Source: Bacteroidota bacterium (GTDB lineage: Bacteria > Bacteroidota > Bacteroidia > UKL13-3). Taken from it: 64,000 bases of DNA. The stretch lies in NCBI GenBank assembly GCA_027487835.1, contig JAIYCU010000029.1, positions 1 to 64,000 of the forward strand, in the 5' to 3' direction. This document shows, piece by piece, positions 7,448 through 18,464 of the stretch (positions are counted from its first letter, which is position 1; the number at the start of each line of letters is the position of its first letter). The notes below the pieces were generated by a model. That model was given only the letters and a program-made list of their open reading frames with translations. It was not told the origin of the DNA and ran no database searches. The position numbers were made by a program, and so were the translations under genes.

Positions 7448-8467
7448 ATGAACAGATTAGAAAGGATTGCTGTAATTGGGGGTGGAAGTTGGGCAACCGC
7501 TTTGGTTAAAATTTTATGTGAACATAGGGCTTTGCCAAATTCTGAAATTAAGCAATTGGATTGGTGGGTTAGAACAGAAGAGAAGGCAAATTATATCAAA
7601 TCCAATCGGCACAACCCTGATTATATTAGTTCGATTGAAATACACCCAGACCTTATAAATATTACCCATGATTTAAAAGCAGTTATTGAGCATGCAGATG
7701 TCTTATTAATTGCAATTCCGGCTGCATTCCTGGAGAAGTCAATTGGTATCATTCCAAAGAAATTGTTTCAAGGGAAGATTATCATTTCTGCTATTAAGGG
7801 CTTGGTGCCAAGCACAAAGCAAATTGTAGGTGAATATTTTACCAAGGAGTATGCTATTGCAGATAAAGATATCTTGGTAATATCTGGCCCCTGCCATGCA
7901 GAGGAAGTTGCCAATGAAAAATTATCTTATCTAACCATTGCAGGTTTGAACCAAGATTTAGCGAGACAGTTTGCGCAATTATTGGCCTGTAGGTATATCA
8001 AGACCGTGGTTTCTATGGATGTTAAGGGAACAGAGTATGGCGCAGTGCTAAAGAATATTTATGCGGTTGCAGCAGGTATTTGTCATGGACTAGGATATGG
8101 TGATAATTTCCAAGCAGTATTAATGAGCAATAGCATTCGCGAGATGAAACGTTTCTTAAGGAATCTTACAGATGCCGATAGAAAAATCAATCATAGTGCG
8201 TATTTGGGAGACTTACTTGTAACCGGTTATTCAGTTCACAGTAGAAATAGAACCTTTGGCAATATGATTGGTAAAGGATATACAGTTTTAGGGGCGCAAA
8301 TGGAGATGAAGATGGTTGCAGAAGGATATTATGCCACAGCAACCATCCATAATTTAAATGAGAAGTTGCAAATTAAAATGCCCATTATGGATACGGTGCA
8401 TCAAATATTGTATGAAGATAAATCTCCCGCTAGTGCCATTGCAAAGCTAACGGAGAAGTTGGTATAA
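7448..8467 (+). CDS. gpsA: Glycerol-3-phosphate dehydrogenase [NAD(P)+]
   Basis: A 339-residue cytosolic enzyme that reduces dihydroxyacetone phosphate to sn-glycerol 3-phosphate for phospholipid synthesis. It shows the N-terminal Rossmann loop GGGSWATAL (about 11-19), the SAIKGL strand, the catalytic-lysine segment AVLKNIYAVAAG (about 200) and the GDLLVTG block followed by SRNRTFG (about 255-275). Length and motif order are normal. ATG at 7448 directly precedes the Rossmann strand. It converges on pbpC with only 5 bases between stops. No partner gene is transcribed with it. Confidence 0.96.
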   Translation: MNRLERIAVIGGGSWATALVKILCEHRALPNSEIKQLDWWVRTEEKANYIKSNRHNPDYISSIEIHPDLINITHDLKAVIEHADVLLIAIPAAFLEKSIGIIPKKLFQGKIIISAIKGLVPSTKQIVGEYFTKEYAIADKDILVISGPCHAEEVANEKLSYLTIAGLNQDLARQFAQLLACRYIKTVVSMDVKGTEYGAVLKNIYAVAAGICHGLGYGDNFQAVLMSNSIREMKRFLRNLTDADRKINHSAYLGDLLVTGYSVHSRNRTFGNMIGKGYTVLGAQMEMKMVAEGYYATATIHNLNEKLQIKMPIMDTVHQILYEDKSPASAIAKLTEKLV

Positions 8468-8472
8468 GCTTA

Positions 8473-10845
8473 TTATTTAGGTAAGTTCCTAACTACCTCA
8501 AAGGGTAATTCAATTCGTTCTCCGTTTTCATCTTCCACTAATAAGAGGTGCTTGCCTGCTGGGGGTGATATGCCCAATTGATGAAACTCTTTGGTGGTGC
8601 CTAAATAGGTGCCATTCAAATACCAAAACACTTTTACGTTTCTATTTCTATGGGCAAGTTCTATAATGGCTTTTCCTTCTTGTCCGTCTATTTCTTTTGG
8701 GATATAGAGTGAGCTCAATCTTTTGGGATAGATAATTTCCATCATGTTGGTTGGTTCTTCCTCGCTTTTGCAACCTGGTTTCCATGGAGGCAATGGTTTA
8801 TAGTCTGAAGTTTTATTTTTAAAATACCATTCCATGGCGGGTGGCAAAACAAACCAAGAAACATGTTGCATATAACTAGGCGATTCGCAGTTACTGCTTA
8901 CCCTATATCTTCCCGACTTATCTAAATGAATGCGTTGGTGGTAATTACAATTGGGTTGTGGGGCTTTTGATTTAGGCACCCATACGGTATCGGCATAGGT
9001 GCAGAATTCTGTTGATTTATTGCCACTTTGCCTGCAAATTATTTGTTTATTTAGGTTGTCGAAGGGTTTTTCAAACCAAGGTGTACGGGGTAATAATTTA
9101 ATGAGGTCAAAAAGTACTGGCGCAGCAACTTGCACGCCTGTGAGGCCGGGTCTGCCTTCTCCATCTGCATTGCCAGCCCAAACGCATACTAAGTATCCGG
9201 GTGTAAGGCCAATGGCCCATGCATCTCTAAAGCCAAAGCTAGTGCCTGTTTTCCATGCTACCCTTCGTGAAGAAATAAATTGACTCCAATTTTCTTCTTC
9301 ACCGGGTCGAACCAAATCTTGCATGGCTTCAAACATTTGCCAAATGGCACCTGCATTGAGGGAAGCAATTGAAGATTTGGTTTCAATGGCTTTGGCAGCA
9401 TTCCCTTTTAATACTTTTGGGTAGGCAAAGTCTTTTGGTTCAAACCGACCACTATTGCTACCAAAATGATTTAATTGACGCGCTAGGCTGGCGTAAACAC
9501 TGCTTATTTCCCACATGCTGTTTTCGCCGCCTCCTAAGATTAAAGAAAGACCATAATGCGAAGGTCCTTTGTTTAGCGATTGTATGCCTAAGCGATTTAA
9601 TAAATCATAAAAGCGTTCGGTTCGGTAGTGTTGCAACATTCTAACTGCTGGCACATTTAAAGATCTAGCCAAAGCAATATCTGCTGGCACTGCCCCATCA
9701 TAACTAAGGTTGAAATTTTGGGGCATATATCCTGCAACTTGGGTTGGAATATCGGCCAATAATGATTTGGGAAGCAAGAGTCCATCATGCAACATTGCAG
9801 CATATAACAAAGGTTTCAAGGTACTGCCTGGACTCCGTTTTGCGGGAATCATATCTACATAACTTTCAATGGCAGCGTCCTCTGGATGGAACACATTTCC
9901 CACATAGGCCAATACTTCGTTTTTCTCTATATCGAGGATAAGCGCTGCAAAATTATTAACCCCATTTCCTTTGAGTTTTTGATGATGTAGTTCTAAAATT
10001 TCATTGGTTTGTATTTGTAATTCTTTAGAAAGGGTGGTTTGAACCAAGGCTTGTGTAAGTGAAATTTGGAGGGAAGATTCGCTAAGGGAGCTAAGTAAGT
10101 TTGGGGCAAGGTTAGGAAGTGGGATTGGCTTTTGTGGGATTGGTTCGAGCAAAGAAAGTAAATGGGTTTCAGCAGAGATTTGTGAAGTTTGGAGCAGTTT
10201 GTTTAATAGCTTGTTTCTTTTGTCTAAAAGGGCCTTTCGGTTTTTATCAGGCCGCACCAAGGAGGGGCTATTGGGTAGCACAGCCAAGCTACAAATTTCT
10301 CCCCAACTCAATTGTTCCGCTTCTCTGCCAAAGTATCGCCAAGCGGCGGCTTGCAAGCCAACCACATTGCCTCCAAAGGGCGCATGTGAAGCATATAGTT
10401 GTAATATTTCTTTTTTAGAATAGCTAAGTTCTAAACGAAATGCCAACAGGATTTCAATAATTTTCTCAAAAAAAGTGCGTGGTTTTTGCCTACTCATCCT
10501 TATCACTTGCATGCTAAGCGTGCTGCCACCACTCACCACGGCGCCGCTTTTAAGGTTAAGGTAAATGGCCCTTGCAAATGCCAATGGATCGAAGCCTAAG
10601 TGTTTAAAAAATCTTTTGTCTTCAAAGCATACAATAGCCTTTTCAAACTTCTCGGGGATGGCATAACTTGGTTCAAACCGCCACTGGCCATCTGATGCAA
10701 TTCTAGCTTGCAGGAGTTGCCCTTTTTTATCCAGCAGAACCGTTGCGTAGGGTGTTTTAAACAGTTTTTTTGGCAGGCTGAACCAAAAGCATAGCAATAA
10801 GAAAATGAAAAGAAGCCCCGCAGCAAGTTTCTTGTTTATCTTCAC
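8473..10845 (-). CDS. pbpC: Penicillin-binding protein 1C (bifunctional peptidoglycan synthase)
   Basis: 790 residues. An N-terminal membrane anchor (about 7-24) is followed by a GT51 glycosyltransferase domain with the catalytic-glutamate motif CFEDKRFFKHLGFDP (about 73-88). The transpeptidase domain has SxxK in SPGSTLKPL (about 338), SLN in ARSLNVPAVRML and KTGT (about 532). A C-terminal BiPBP_C beta domain follows. This is the PBP1C architecture. It is periplasmic and polymerises and perhaps cross-links glycan. Its start overlaps the end of the alpha-2-macroglobulin gene by 4 bases; the same pairing (yfhM-pbpC) occurs in E. coli and suggests repair after envelope attack. Confidence 0.96.
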   Translation of the reverse strand: MKINKKLAAGLLFIFLLLCFWFSLPKKLFKTPYATVLLDKKGQLLQARIASDGQWRFEPSYAIPEKFEKAIVCFEDKRFFKHLGFDPLAFARAIYLNLKSGAVVSGGSTLSMQVIRMSRQKPRTFFEKIIEILLAFRLELSYSKKEILQLYASHAPFGGNVVGLQAAAWRYFGREAEQLSWGEICSLAVLPNSPSLVRPDKNRKALLDKRNKLLNKLLQTSQISAETHLLSLLEPIPQKPIPLPNLAPNLLSSLSESSLQISLTQALVQTTLSKELQIQTNEILELHHQKLKGNGVNNFAALILDIEKNEVLAYVGNVFHPEDAAIESYVDMIPAKRSPGSTLKPLLYAAMLHDGLLLPKSLLADIPTQVAGYMPQNFNLSYDGAVPADIALARSLNVPAVRMLQHYRTERFYDLLNRLGIQSLNKGPSHYGLSLILGGGENSMWEISSVYASLARQLNHFGSNSGRFEPKDFAYPKVLKGNAAKAIETKSSIASLNAGAIWQMFEAMQDLVRPGEEENWSQFISSRRVAWKTGTSFGFRDAWAIGLTPGYLVCVWAGNADGEGRPGLTGVQVAAPVLFDLIKLLPRTPWFEKPFDNLNKQIICRQSGNKSTEFCTYADTVWVPKSKAPQPNCNYHQRIHLDKSGRYRVSSNCESPSYMQHVSWFVLPPAMEWYFKNKTSDYKPLPPWKPGCKSEEEPTNMMEIIYPKRLSSLYIPKEIDGQEGKAIIELAHRNRNVKVFWYLNGTYLGTTKEFHQLGISPPAGKHLLLVEDENGERIELPFEVVRNLPK

Positions 10846-13800
10846 TTGAGGCTAAGCGCATTATTTTTTCTTTGAACCACATTAATCCATTGGCCTTGCA
10901 TTCTAGCTTGAATTTGCCCTTTATACATGCTTTCGCAAGAGAAGCCTGGTAAATAGAAGCTACCTAGATAGCTTGCATTTAAAAGCACTACAAATATTTG
11001 TTTCTGCTTAGCTTGAAGTTCAAAGTAATTATAAACACGGTCGTCTCGCAAATCTTGGAACCTTGGTGTTGCATAATTTCCTGTTTGATTATTATCTAAA
11101 CGGTTGTTATGAATTTCCCAGCCACTAGGCATAATCATGCTCAATGCAAGGTCTGCATAGTTGCCCATTAATCCAGGGTTGCTAATTGTAATTTCTGCTT
11201 TAAAATCTTTGCCTTGTTCTATGTTATCTGGACTAATGAAGTTTCCATCCATATCTTTAAAGACCACTTCCATTCCTAGGTTAGAGGCAAGGGCAGTTTG
11301 CTTACCAATGGCAGGTTGGCCGCGGGTTATAAGTCTAGCGAAAAGCAATTGGCCACTGTTATTATTAACCTTTAAAGTGCCATTAGCAGAAGTATTTAAG
11401 GGTAAGTTTACTAATTGGCCTTTGCTTCTTACTTGAGTAGTTTTTCCATTGAGGGTGTATTCAAATTCTAGCACCTTGTTTTCATTGTATTTTCCGGTGA
11501 GGGAAGCAACTGCAAGCAGCGAATAGGCAGCAGATTGGGTACTTAAATAATGAGTTCCATTTAGGTTTTTACATACTTTTTGAAGCAAGGTAAAGGCTTT
11601 TGATTTTTCACCCAATAACACAAGGGTTTCTAGCATCAGGGCTTCATCACGTTCTGCAGAACCATAGGTAAATTCAGCTTCTTCATTTTGGGTTTGTGGG
11701 GTTAAACTTTCCTTTTTGATAAGACTAAGTCCAATGTCTTTGTTGCCAGTTAGTGCATAAGCAGCTGCCAATCGCCAGCGTGCATTAGGAGAAAGGTCAG
11801 GTAATTCTTTTAAACGATTCATAGCACCTAATTCAGGCGCTTTTGCCAAAGCTAAGGTGTATAAACGATAAGCCTGTTCTAGGTCGTGGTCGTTATTACC
11901 ATTTCTCATCCAAAGTAAGGCTTTAGATTTTTGGTATTTTTTCCAATTATTAAGAAGATTAAGCGGCAGGGCATATCCAGCATTTTGGGCCTCCACTAAG
12001 AAGTGGCCCACATAGCTGCTGGCCCAATCTTGCGCTTGCATTTCGCCTTGCCAATAAGCAAATCCGCCTTCGTTGTTTTGAAAGGCTTTTAATTTATTGA
12101 TGCCTGCTTTTACATTATAGTCGATTTCTTTTTTCCAGCCTTCATGCAATTCGGTGATTCTATTTAACATCAATTGTGGGAAGACAGTTGAGGTAGTTTG
12201 TTCAACACATCCATGCGGGTAATGAATAAGTTCTCTAAGGCGTTTTTCTAAATTAATTGGAGGAATGCTACTTACTTCTAAATTAGCAGAGTTTGTGCCT
12301 TGAATGCCGGGCATTTGGAAGGCTGTATTCCAAGTTTTAGCATTTTCTATTGTGCCTTCATAAATATTGTTTTCATAAGGATTTGGATTGCTTACTTCCA
12401 ATTCAATTTCTGTACTTGCTTTTTCATTTCCGCTAGTGGCTTCAATTTTAACTTTTGCAATGCCTAATTGATTTTTAACTTCTAGGTAATCAAAAGAAAG
12501 AACTTCATCGCCAGGTTTAGCGAATTTAATGTTTTTGGTATTGGCACCTTTAATGGCTATTGGGCCGGTGGTGCTAACTTTAACACTTACGTTTTTAATT
12601 GCATTTTCTAGGGCAAAAATACTAATAGGCAATTGCATTTTTTCGCCGGGCCTAAGTACCCTTGGTAAGGTAGCTAGAAGCATTAAAGGTTTTTTAACAG
12701 GAACAGATTTTTCTGTATACCCGTAAGCGCCTTCATAACCGGCCACTACCATCACCCTAACAGCACCCACATAATCTTTAATATTAATAGTATGTTGTCC
12801 TTGTTTGCCCGCTTCAATGTGGAAGGGTCCAATAAATTTAATGGCGGGTTTAAATCGTTTTGCTTTATTGTCTTTTGCTTTTTTATTGAGGCCTTCATCT
12901 CCACCAATGCTAAGGGTGCGATTAAATTGAGAACCAAAAGCGCCCATCACAAAATCATACATATCCCAAGTTTTAACGCCAAGGGCTTCTTTGGCGTAGA
13001 AATGTGCATGCGGATCAGGTGTTTTGAACCGAGTAAGGTCGAGCAGACCTTCATCTACAACAGCAAGGGTATACGTCATGGCCCTGCCATTTGCTTCAGA
13101 AACAGTAACCAAATTATTTTCATCCGGTCTAATTTGGTTTTTCATCGCAATCATAGGCTTAAGAATACTAGCTGGGTCTTCCACTTTAATTGGCAACATG
13201 CCATATAGACGAATTGGCAAATCGTTATTTACCTGTCCATGTGGTTGCACTAGGGTAACATGAGCAAACACATTAGGAAGCATGTCTTTTGTAATGGTAA
13301 AAGAATAATTGGTTTGGCCTTTGGTGGCTTCTATCCAAAAAGTGGAAACAATACCAGAGCCATTTTCTATACTTAGGAGTGCTCTTCCAGCTTGAGGCGT
13401 TGGCAAGTTTATGGTTGCTTTTTCGCCTACATTAAAAGTTGATTTGTTGAGAGAGAAGTTAAGCATGGTTGCATCTTGGGCGCCTTCTCTTTGGGGTCTG
13501 CCGGCCCATCCTGGCCAATCCATGTAGAATGCTTTTCCGCTGGTATGACCTTCCTCATCTGCTACCACAATCAGATAGCGGCCCCATTCGGGATAATCCA
13601 CCCTAAAGGAGAAATCGGCTTTGCCATTTACAAGTTCGATTTCTTCTTCTAGAAGGCTGTTAAATTCTTCAGAGTTTGCATAATTGCTAAGGTCGTCTTC
13701 GCTGCGGTCCCACCACCAACGCCAGTTAATTTTAAAGATATTTACAGTGGCTTTGCGTCTTCCTGGTTTTAGACTACCATCGGGGTTAACACACACAATT

Positions 13801-16487
13801 TTTATAAGGTGGTTGGTATCGGTGAGGAGCATGCCGCGGGCTACATCTCCCTTAGGCATTTTAAATCCGATGAAAGAATTATAAGGATAGTAAGGGATTT
13901 GAAATCTATCGACACTAAAATTACCGCCTGGTTCAAAAACTTTGGTCACAATATTTGCATTGAGCATGCCTGCAGGTTCATCCTCGAGTTTTAATTCTAG
14001 GTTTAAATTTGCTTCGCCATTTTGGTCGAGTTTACCTTCAAATATGGTGTTTGCTTCTGTACTAAATTTGCGGGTTGGGTTGTCAAATGTATAATCTGGG
14101 AATCTTTTAAAACTTGTAGTGGTGGCAGATAAGGTGGCTTCCACTTTTGCTTCTAAGCCATCGGCAATGGCGCCATGCAACCAACGCGATTTAAGTTTAG
14201 TAGTGAGTACTTCACCTTTTTCAATGAATTGCTTTGCAAAGTTAAGTTCAATTTTTAGGCGATTGGGCATTACCGTTTCAATCCTTAGATTTTTGCTAAA
14301 GGAGCTTCCACCTGCTTTAACTTTTACCAACCAATTACCTGTTGGTGCTTCTAGGTCTGTTGATGTTCTAAAGTCGTAAAAACCATTTAAACCAAAGTTG
14401 TTTACAAGTCTTTTTGAGAGGGTTCCAAGTGGGTTGTAAAGTTCTAAGGTAACAGGGTGTCCTTTGGGCAAGGATTTAAGTTTATCCTCTAAAATAAAGG
14501 TAAGAAATAATGAGTCGCCAGGACGCCAAACGCCGCGTTCTCCATAGATAAAGCCTTTTATACCTTTTTGCACTTGTTCTCCTCCTACATCAAACTGGCT
14601 TAAGTTTAAAGAAGAACCATCATCTAGTTTTAGGTAAGCTCGTTGGTCTTTATATTTAGCAATGGCTAAAAAGGGTTTGCGGGTATAGGTAATCTTTGCA
14701 ATTCCTTCTCCATTTGTATTGGCTGTGGTAATTAATTGCTGTTGGTAATCTAACAAATCAATGCTCACGCCGCTCATTGGTTTTGTAGTTAGGAGATGGG
14801 TAGCAAAAAACATCAATTCATTGTTACTTCCTTTCTTGGCGATGAGGCCAATATCAGAAGCCATTAAATTTTTGCTTGCTACCTTATCAAAGGTGTAATA
14901 ACTGTTATTGCAAGGGTTATTGCGTTCATTCCAATTGTAATTGTTCCAATCATAATCTTCTTCGGCATAATCCCAAAAGCTAGCATCCGCTTGTTGCGGG
15001 GCATCTCCATCCCAAGTTGCAGTTTCTAGAGTTTCCATTTCCGCTTCTTGGGTATCTTGTGAGGTATCAATGCCATTGCAACGATAAAGAGAGTAAGCTC
15101 TTTTAAAGGATAATTTTACTTGATAAAGGGCGCCAGGTTCTGTGCGAATTAATTCATCTAAATCTAGGCTAAACGTATTGGTTTTTCTTAGGTCTAGCAG
15201 TTTATCTCCATCCAATCGAATCATTTTTTTGAGCATAGGTCTGCCCACCCTAATTAGTTCATTTGAGCCATTTAAATCATTAACCTGTAGAAATTGAGTG
15301 ATGTTGTTTTCATAAATTTTAATGACGGTTACATCCACCGCAGAGAGTGAGGTAGCTTCAAAAGGGAGTCTTAGTTTGTTGCTGGAAGGGAGGATAACCC
15401 CTTTGCCAATAAACTTTACGGCTGGTAAATTATCTGCAAAGTCTAAGTCGAAAACTGCATTTTGCTTTAATTTAAAGCCAAGTACATTTTGAATGCCAGT
15501 ATGAATATAGAGTCGGTTGTTGCCCGAGAGTGTTACATTAGGATAGCATTTGATGGTATGTCCATCCACAATAAACTTTAGGTCTGAACCTACACTGCCA
15601 TTGGCTTGAGGTAATGGATTATTAATCGTTATGAGTCCGTTTAAATCTTGTGAAGCCAAGATTGGGTCAGAAAAATAAATTGAGATATAGGTAGAACCAT
15701 CATTGATAACTTTGGCATTGAGGGCACTAAAATCTCCAAGTGCAGGAATTTTTAAAAGGTGTTCCCCGGTATTTTCTATGTTAAGCGGGTTGCCATTCCA
15801 AGTTACTTTTACCTCGCTGGCATTTGATTTTCTGAGGATGCTATCGGCATAATATCTATGGCTTCTCTTATCAGCGGCATGTTCCCATTTCACCTTAAAG
15901 TTTTTGCCTTCTTGGGTAATGCTTAGGAGTTGTTCTATTTTTTTCTCATCTTCTGTATCGGCAGTAAGTAAGGTTCCACTTACACGTTGATAAATTAATT
16001 TAGTTCGGTCTATGGCTTCAAATTGCGGAATTCCAACTTCAAAAGATTGTTTAATAACCGTAAAGTGAAAGGGGAATTCTTCTAATTCAGCGCCTACATC
16101 AATAATTTTTTCTAGCAAGAAAGTAGCTTCATAAGCTTGGCCAGAGGGCAGGGGTTCTGCTGGTTTAAACTCGATGGTATTGGCATCAATCCATCGCGCT
16201 TCACCTTTAATGCTTGGGTCAAATGAAAATACCTTAGCGATATCACCTATTTTGGAGCTATCTGCAAAATTGCCTGCCAATTGAATTTTAATACTTGATT
16301 CTCTAGAGATTTGTCCACTTGTATAAGCGCTAATATAGCTAGCAAAAGCGGGGTTTATGCGGGTTCTTTTCTTAGTTGATGCTTTGGCTGTAAAGAAATA
16401 GAAAGCGGCAATAATTGTGGCAGCACCAATGATTAGGTAGGCCGGCTTTTTAAGTAAGTTCTTAAAAAAACTTGTAGAGGGGTTCAT
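10842..16487 (-). CDS. Bacterial alpha-2-macroglobulin (YfhM/ECAM type)
   Basis: An 1881-residue periplasmic protease trap. The N-terminus is a membrane anchor (about 13-35) without a lipobox cysteine, unlike the lipoprotein of E. coli. Several MG beta domains follow, and the thioester motif CVEQ is intact (HYPHGCVEQTTST, about residue 1427), followed by the alpha/alpha thioester domain (about 1400-1640) and a C-terminal receptor-like domain. Known for the family: cleavage of the bait region springs the trap and the thioester bonds the protease. Co-transcribed with pbpC (4-base overlap). A terminator separates it from rny upstream. Confidence 0.94.
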   Translation of the reverse strand: MNPSTSFFKNLLKKPAYLIIGAATIIAAFYFFTAKASTKKRTRINPAFASYISAYTSGQISRESSIKIQLAGNFADSSKIGDIAKVFSFDPSIKGEARWIDANTIEFKPAEPLPSGQAYEATFLLEKIIDVGAELEEFPFHFTVIKQSFEVGIPQFEAIDRTKLIYQRVSGTLLTADTEDEKKIEQLLSITQEGKNFKVKWEHAADKRSHRYYADSILRKSNASEVKVTWNGNPLNIENTGEHLLKIPALGDFSALNAKVINDGSTYISIYFSDPILASQDLNGLITINNPLPQANGSVGSDLKFIVDGHTIKCYPNVTLSGNNRLYIHTGIQNVLGFKLKQNAVFDLDFADNLPAVKFIGKGVILPSSNKLRLPFEATSLSAVDVTVIKIYENNITQFLQVNDLNGSNELIRVGRPMLKKMIRLDGDKLLDLRKTNTFSLDLDELIRTEPGALYQVKLSFKRAYSLYRCNGIDTSQDTQEAEMETLETATWDGDAPQQADASFWDYAEEDYDWNNYNWNERNNPCNNSYYTFDKVASKNLMASDIGLIAKKGSNNELMFFATHLLTTKPMSGVSIDLLDYQQQLITTANTNGEGIAKITYTRKPFLAIAKYKDQRAYLKLDDGSSLNLSQFDVGGEQVQKGIKGFIYGERGVWRPGDSLFLTFILEDKLKSLPKGHPVTLELYNPLGTLSKRLVNNFGLNGFYDFRTSTDLEAPTGNWLVKVKAGGSSFSKNLRIETVMPNRLKIELNFAKQFIEKGEVLTTKLKSRWLHGAIADGLEAKVEATLSATTTSFKRFPDYTFDNPTRKFSTEANTIFEGKLDQNGEANLNLELKLEDEPAGMLNANIVTKVFEPGGNFSVDRFQIPYYPYNSFIGFKMPKGDVARGMLLTDTNHLIKIVCVNPDGSLKPGRRKATVNIFKINWRWWWDRSEDDLSNYANSEEFNSLLEEEIELVNGKADFSFRVDYPEWGRYLIVVADEEGHTSGKAFYMDWPGWAGRPQREGAQDATMLNFSLNKSTFNVGEKATINLPTPQAGRALLSIENGSGIVSTFWIEATKGQTNYSFTITKDMLPNVFAHVTLVQPHGQVNNDLPIRLYGMLPIKVEDPASILKPMIAMKNQIRPDENNLVTVSEANGRAMTYTLAVVDEGLLDLTRFKTPDPHAHFYAKEALGVKTWDMYDFVMGAFGSQFNRTLSIGGDEGLNKKAKDNKAKRFKPAIKFIGPFHIEAGKQGQHTINIKDYVGAVRVMVVAGYEGAYGYTEKSVPVKKPLMLLATLPRVLRPGEKMQLPISIFALENAIKNVSVKVSTTGPIAIKGANTKNIKFAKPGDEVLSFDYLEVKNQLGIAKVKIEATSGNEKASTEIELEVSNPNPYENNIYEGTIENAKTWNTAFQMPGIQGTNSANLEVSSIPPINLEKRLRELIHYPHGCVEQTTSTVFPQLMLNRITELHEGWKKEIDYNVKAGINKLKAFQNNEGGFAYWQGEMQAQDWASSYVGHFLVEAQNAGYALPLNLLNNWKKYQKSKALLWMRNGNNDHDLEQAYRLYTLALAKAPELGAMNRLKELPDLSPNARWRLAAAYALTGNKDIGLSLIKKESLTPQTQNEEAEFTYGSAERDEALMLETLVLLGEKSKAFTLLQKVCKNLNGTHYLSTQSAAYSLLAVASLTGKYNENKVLEFEYTLNGKTTQVRSKGQLVNLPLNTSANGTLKVNNNSGQLLFARLITRGQPAIGKQTALASNLGMEVVFKDMDGNFISPDNIEQGKDFKAEITISNPGLMGNYADLALSMIMPSGWEIHNNRLDNNQTGNYATPRFQDLRDDRVYNYFELQAKQKQIFVVLLNASYLGSFYLPGFSCESMYKGQIQARMQGQWINVVQRKNNALSLK

Positions 16488-16532
16488 GAATTTTGCTTCG
16501 GTTTTTGTGAGGGAAATTTAATTGAAATAAAC

Positions 16533-16569
16533 AAAAAAACCACCTCAATTACTTGAGGTGGTTTTTATT
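16533..16569 (-). terminator. Strong terminator downstream of rny
   Basis: AAAACCACCTCAA (16536-16548) and TTGAGGTGGTTTT (16553-16565) form a perfect 13-bp stem with loop TTAC. An A run on the left and T run on the right make it functional in either direction. It ends the pheT-to-rny transcript before the alpha-2-macroglobulin gene. Confidence 0.9.
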
Positions 16570-16586
16570 TGGGTCAAACCGAAAAA

Positions 16587-18131
16587 TTATTTAGCGAAAT
16601 TAACGGAGCGTTTCTCTCTGATAACGGTAATTTTAATTTGACCTGGGTAAGTCATTTCTTTTTGAATGCGTTGAGACAAGTCAATTGACATTAAATCAGC
16701 TTGTTCGTCGCTTACTTTTTCGCTTTCAACCATCACACGCAGTTCGCGGCCAGCTTGAATGGCGAAGGCTTTTTCAACGCCATTATAACTTAGAGCGATG
16801 TTTTCTAGGTTCTTTAAGCGCTTCATATAGTTTTCAGAATCTTCGCGGCGTGCGCCAGGTCGAGAGCCAGAAATAGCGTCACAGGCTTGAATAATTGGAG
16901 CAAGCATGGTTTTCATTTCAACTTCATCGTGATGGGCACCAATGGCATTTACTACTTCCCAATTTTCTTTGTATTTCTCGGCAAGCTTCATTCCTAATAA
17001 AGCATGTGGGGTTTCCGCATCATCATCTGGCACTTTGCCAATATCATGAAGGAGTCCGGCTCGTTTTGCTAATTTCACATTTAAGCCGAGTTCTGCCGCC
17101 ATAGTGGCACAAAGGTTGGCTACTTCTCTACTGTGTTGAAGCAGATTTTGACCGTATGAACTGCGGTAACGCATGCGTCCTACCATTCTGATAAGCTCTG
17201 GATGCAAGCCGTGGATTTGCAAATCTATACAGGTACGTTCGCCAATCTCAACAATTTCTTCATCAATTTGCTTTTTGGTTTTGGCTACAATTTCTTCAAT
17301 CCTAGCGGGGTGAATGCGACCGTCTGTAACAAGGCGATGCAAAGCTAATCGGGCGATTTCACGTCTAATTGGGTCAAAGCAAGAAAGGATTATGGCTTCT
17401 GGGGTATCATCTACAATAAACTCTACGCCTGTGGCAGCTTCTAATGCGCGAATATTTCTACCTTCTCTACCAATGATTCTTCCTTTAAGTTCATCACTTT
17501 CGATATTAAATACACTTACAGAATTCTCAATGGCTTGTTCTGCTGCGGTGCGTTGAATGGTGCCAAGAACAATTTTCTTAGCTTCTTTAACGGCGGTGAG
17601 ACGGGCCTCATCAGTGATGTCTTTGATGCGAGAAAGGGCTTCGCTGCGGGCTTCTTCGGTTAGGGTTTCTACAAGTTGTTTTTTTGCGTCCTCAGCTGTA
17701 AGACCCGCAATTTTTTCAAGTTGTTTCACTTGATTGCTAAGCATTTTTTCTGCTTCTTCTTTTTTCTGTGCAACCACAGTCATTTGTTTTTCGAGACTTT
17801 GTTTAACTGAATCAAGCTCAGAATCTTTGCGCTGGCTGGTTTCAATTTTTTGTTTCAAAGTGTTTTCCATTTGCTTCAACTTATTCTCTTCTTTGAGAAT
17901 TTGTTGATTGCGTTGACTCACTTCTTTGTCGTGCTCTGATTTAAGTTGTAAGAATTTTTCTCTGGCTTCTAGGAGGCGATCTTTTTTCATCACCTCAGCT
18001 TTTTCTTCAGCTTCTTTGATGATAGTTTGCGCTTTTGATTTTTGAAGGTTGTTTATTACAACCCACATAACCGCAGCGCCGGCTCCGAGCGCGAGCATGG
18101 CGGTGATAATTAATGCTAAGTAATTTTCCAT
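16587..18131 (-). CDS. rny: Ribonuclease Y
   Basis: A 514-residue membrane-anchored endoribonuclease that starts decay of many mRNAs. An N-terminal transmembrane helix (about 4-25) is followed by a long charged coiled coil (to about 190), a KH domain with [15 protein letters not shown] (about 220) and an HD domain with LLHDIGK (about 350) plus further metal ligands (GAHHDEVE). ATG at 18131 ([13 protein letters not shown]) is preferred to an upstream in-frame TTG at 18173 because it places the membrane helix at the terminus. Last gene of the pheT-zapA transcript. Confidence 0.96.
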   Translation of the reverse strand: MENYLALIITAMLALGAGAAVMWVVINNLQKSKAQTIIKEAEEKAEVMKKDRLLEAREKFLQLKSEHDKEVSQRNQQILKEENKLKQMENTLKQKIETSQRKDSELDSVKQSLEKQMTVVAQKKEEAEKMLSNQVKQLEKIAGLTAEDAKKQLVETLTEEARSEALSRIKDITDEARLTAVKEAKKIVLGTIQRTAAEQAIENSVSVFNIESDELKGRIIGREGRNIRALEAATGVEFIVDDTPEAIILSCFDPIRREIARLALHRLVTDGRIHPARIEEIVAKTKKQIDEEIVEIGERTCIDLQIHGLHPELIRMVGRMRYRSSYGQNLLQHSREVANLCATMAAELGLNVKLAKRAGLLHDIGKVPDDDAETPHALLGMKLAEKYKENWEVVNAIGAHHDEVEMKTMLAPIIQACDAISGSRPGARREDSENYMKRLKNLENIALSYNGVEKAFAIQAGRELRVMVESEKVSDEQADLMSIDLSQRIQKEMTYPGQIKITVIREKRSVNFAK

Positions 18132-18176
18132 TTCGGTTTGGTACGTTAATTGGTTTAAAACGTTGCCAAACAATTG

Positions 18177-18464
18177 TTACAACTGAACGTTTGCAAGTAA
18201 TTCTTGCATTGCTTTTAGCTCTTTATCTAGCAACTCATCTCCGCGATTTGACCTTGCTTTTAGTTTCAGGTTTTCTGTGGCGAGTTCTAAGGTAAGCATT
18301 GCTAGTGCATCCCTTTGGTCCTTCAGGTCGAACTGTTTGGCATATTGCAACAGTTTCTCCTGGATGAGTCTACCTGCGGTTCTTACGGTTTCCTCTTCTG
18401 TTTCTGAAACAGTAAGTGGGTAAGCCCGTCCGGCTATATTGATATTTATCGAAAGCTCGTTCAA
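18177..18464 (-). CDS. zapA: Cell division protein ZapA
   Basis: 95 residues: an N-terminal beta-rich globular part beginning NELSININIAGRAYPLTV, then a helix (about 40-90) that forms the coiled-coil dimer. ZapA bundles FtsZ filaments at the division ring. The start codon is TTG (18464-18462) and overlaps the TGA of the upstream gene, so translation is coupled. No ATG exists before the conserved N-terminal strand. Its position between a small coiled-coil gene and rny is the usual Bacteroidota order. Confidence 0.92.
   Translation of the reverse strand: MNELSININIAGRAYPLTVSETEEETVRTAGRLIQEKLLQYAKQFDLKDQRDALAMLTLELATENLKLKARSNRGDELLDKELKAMQELLANVQL

Noticed and set aside
12792-13208. Open frame on the plus strand within the alpha-2-macroglobulin gene
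   Set aside because: Opposite-strand shadow of a well-supported 1881-residue gene; composition is low-complexity and has no motif.
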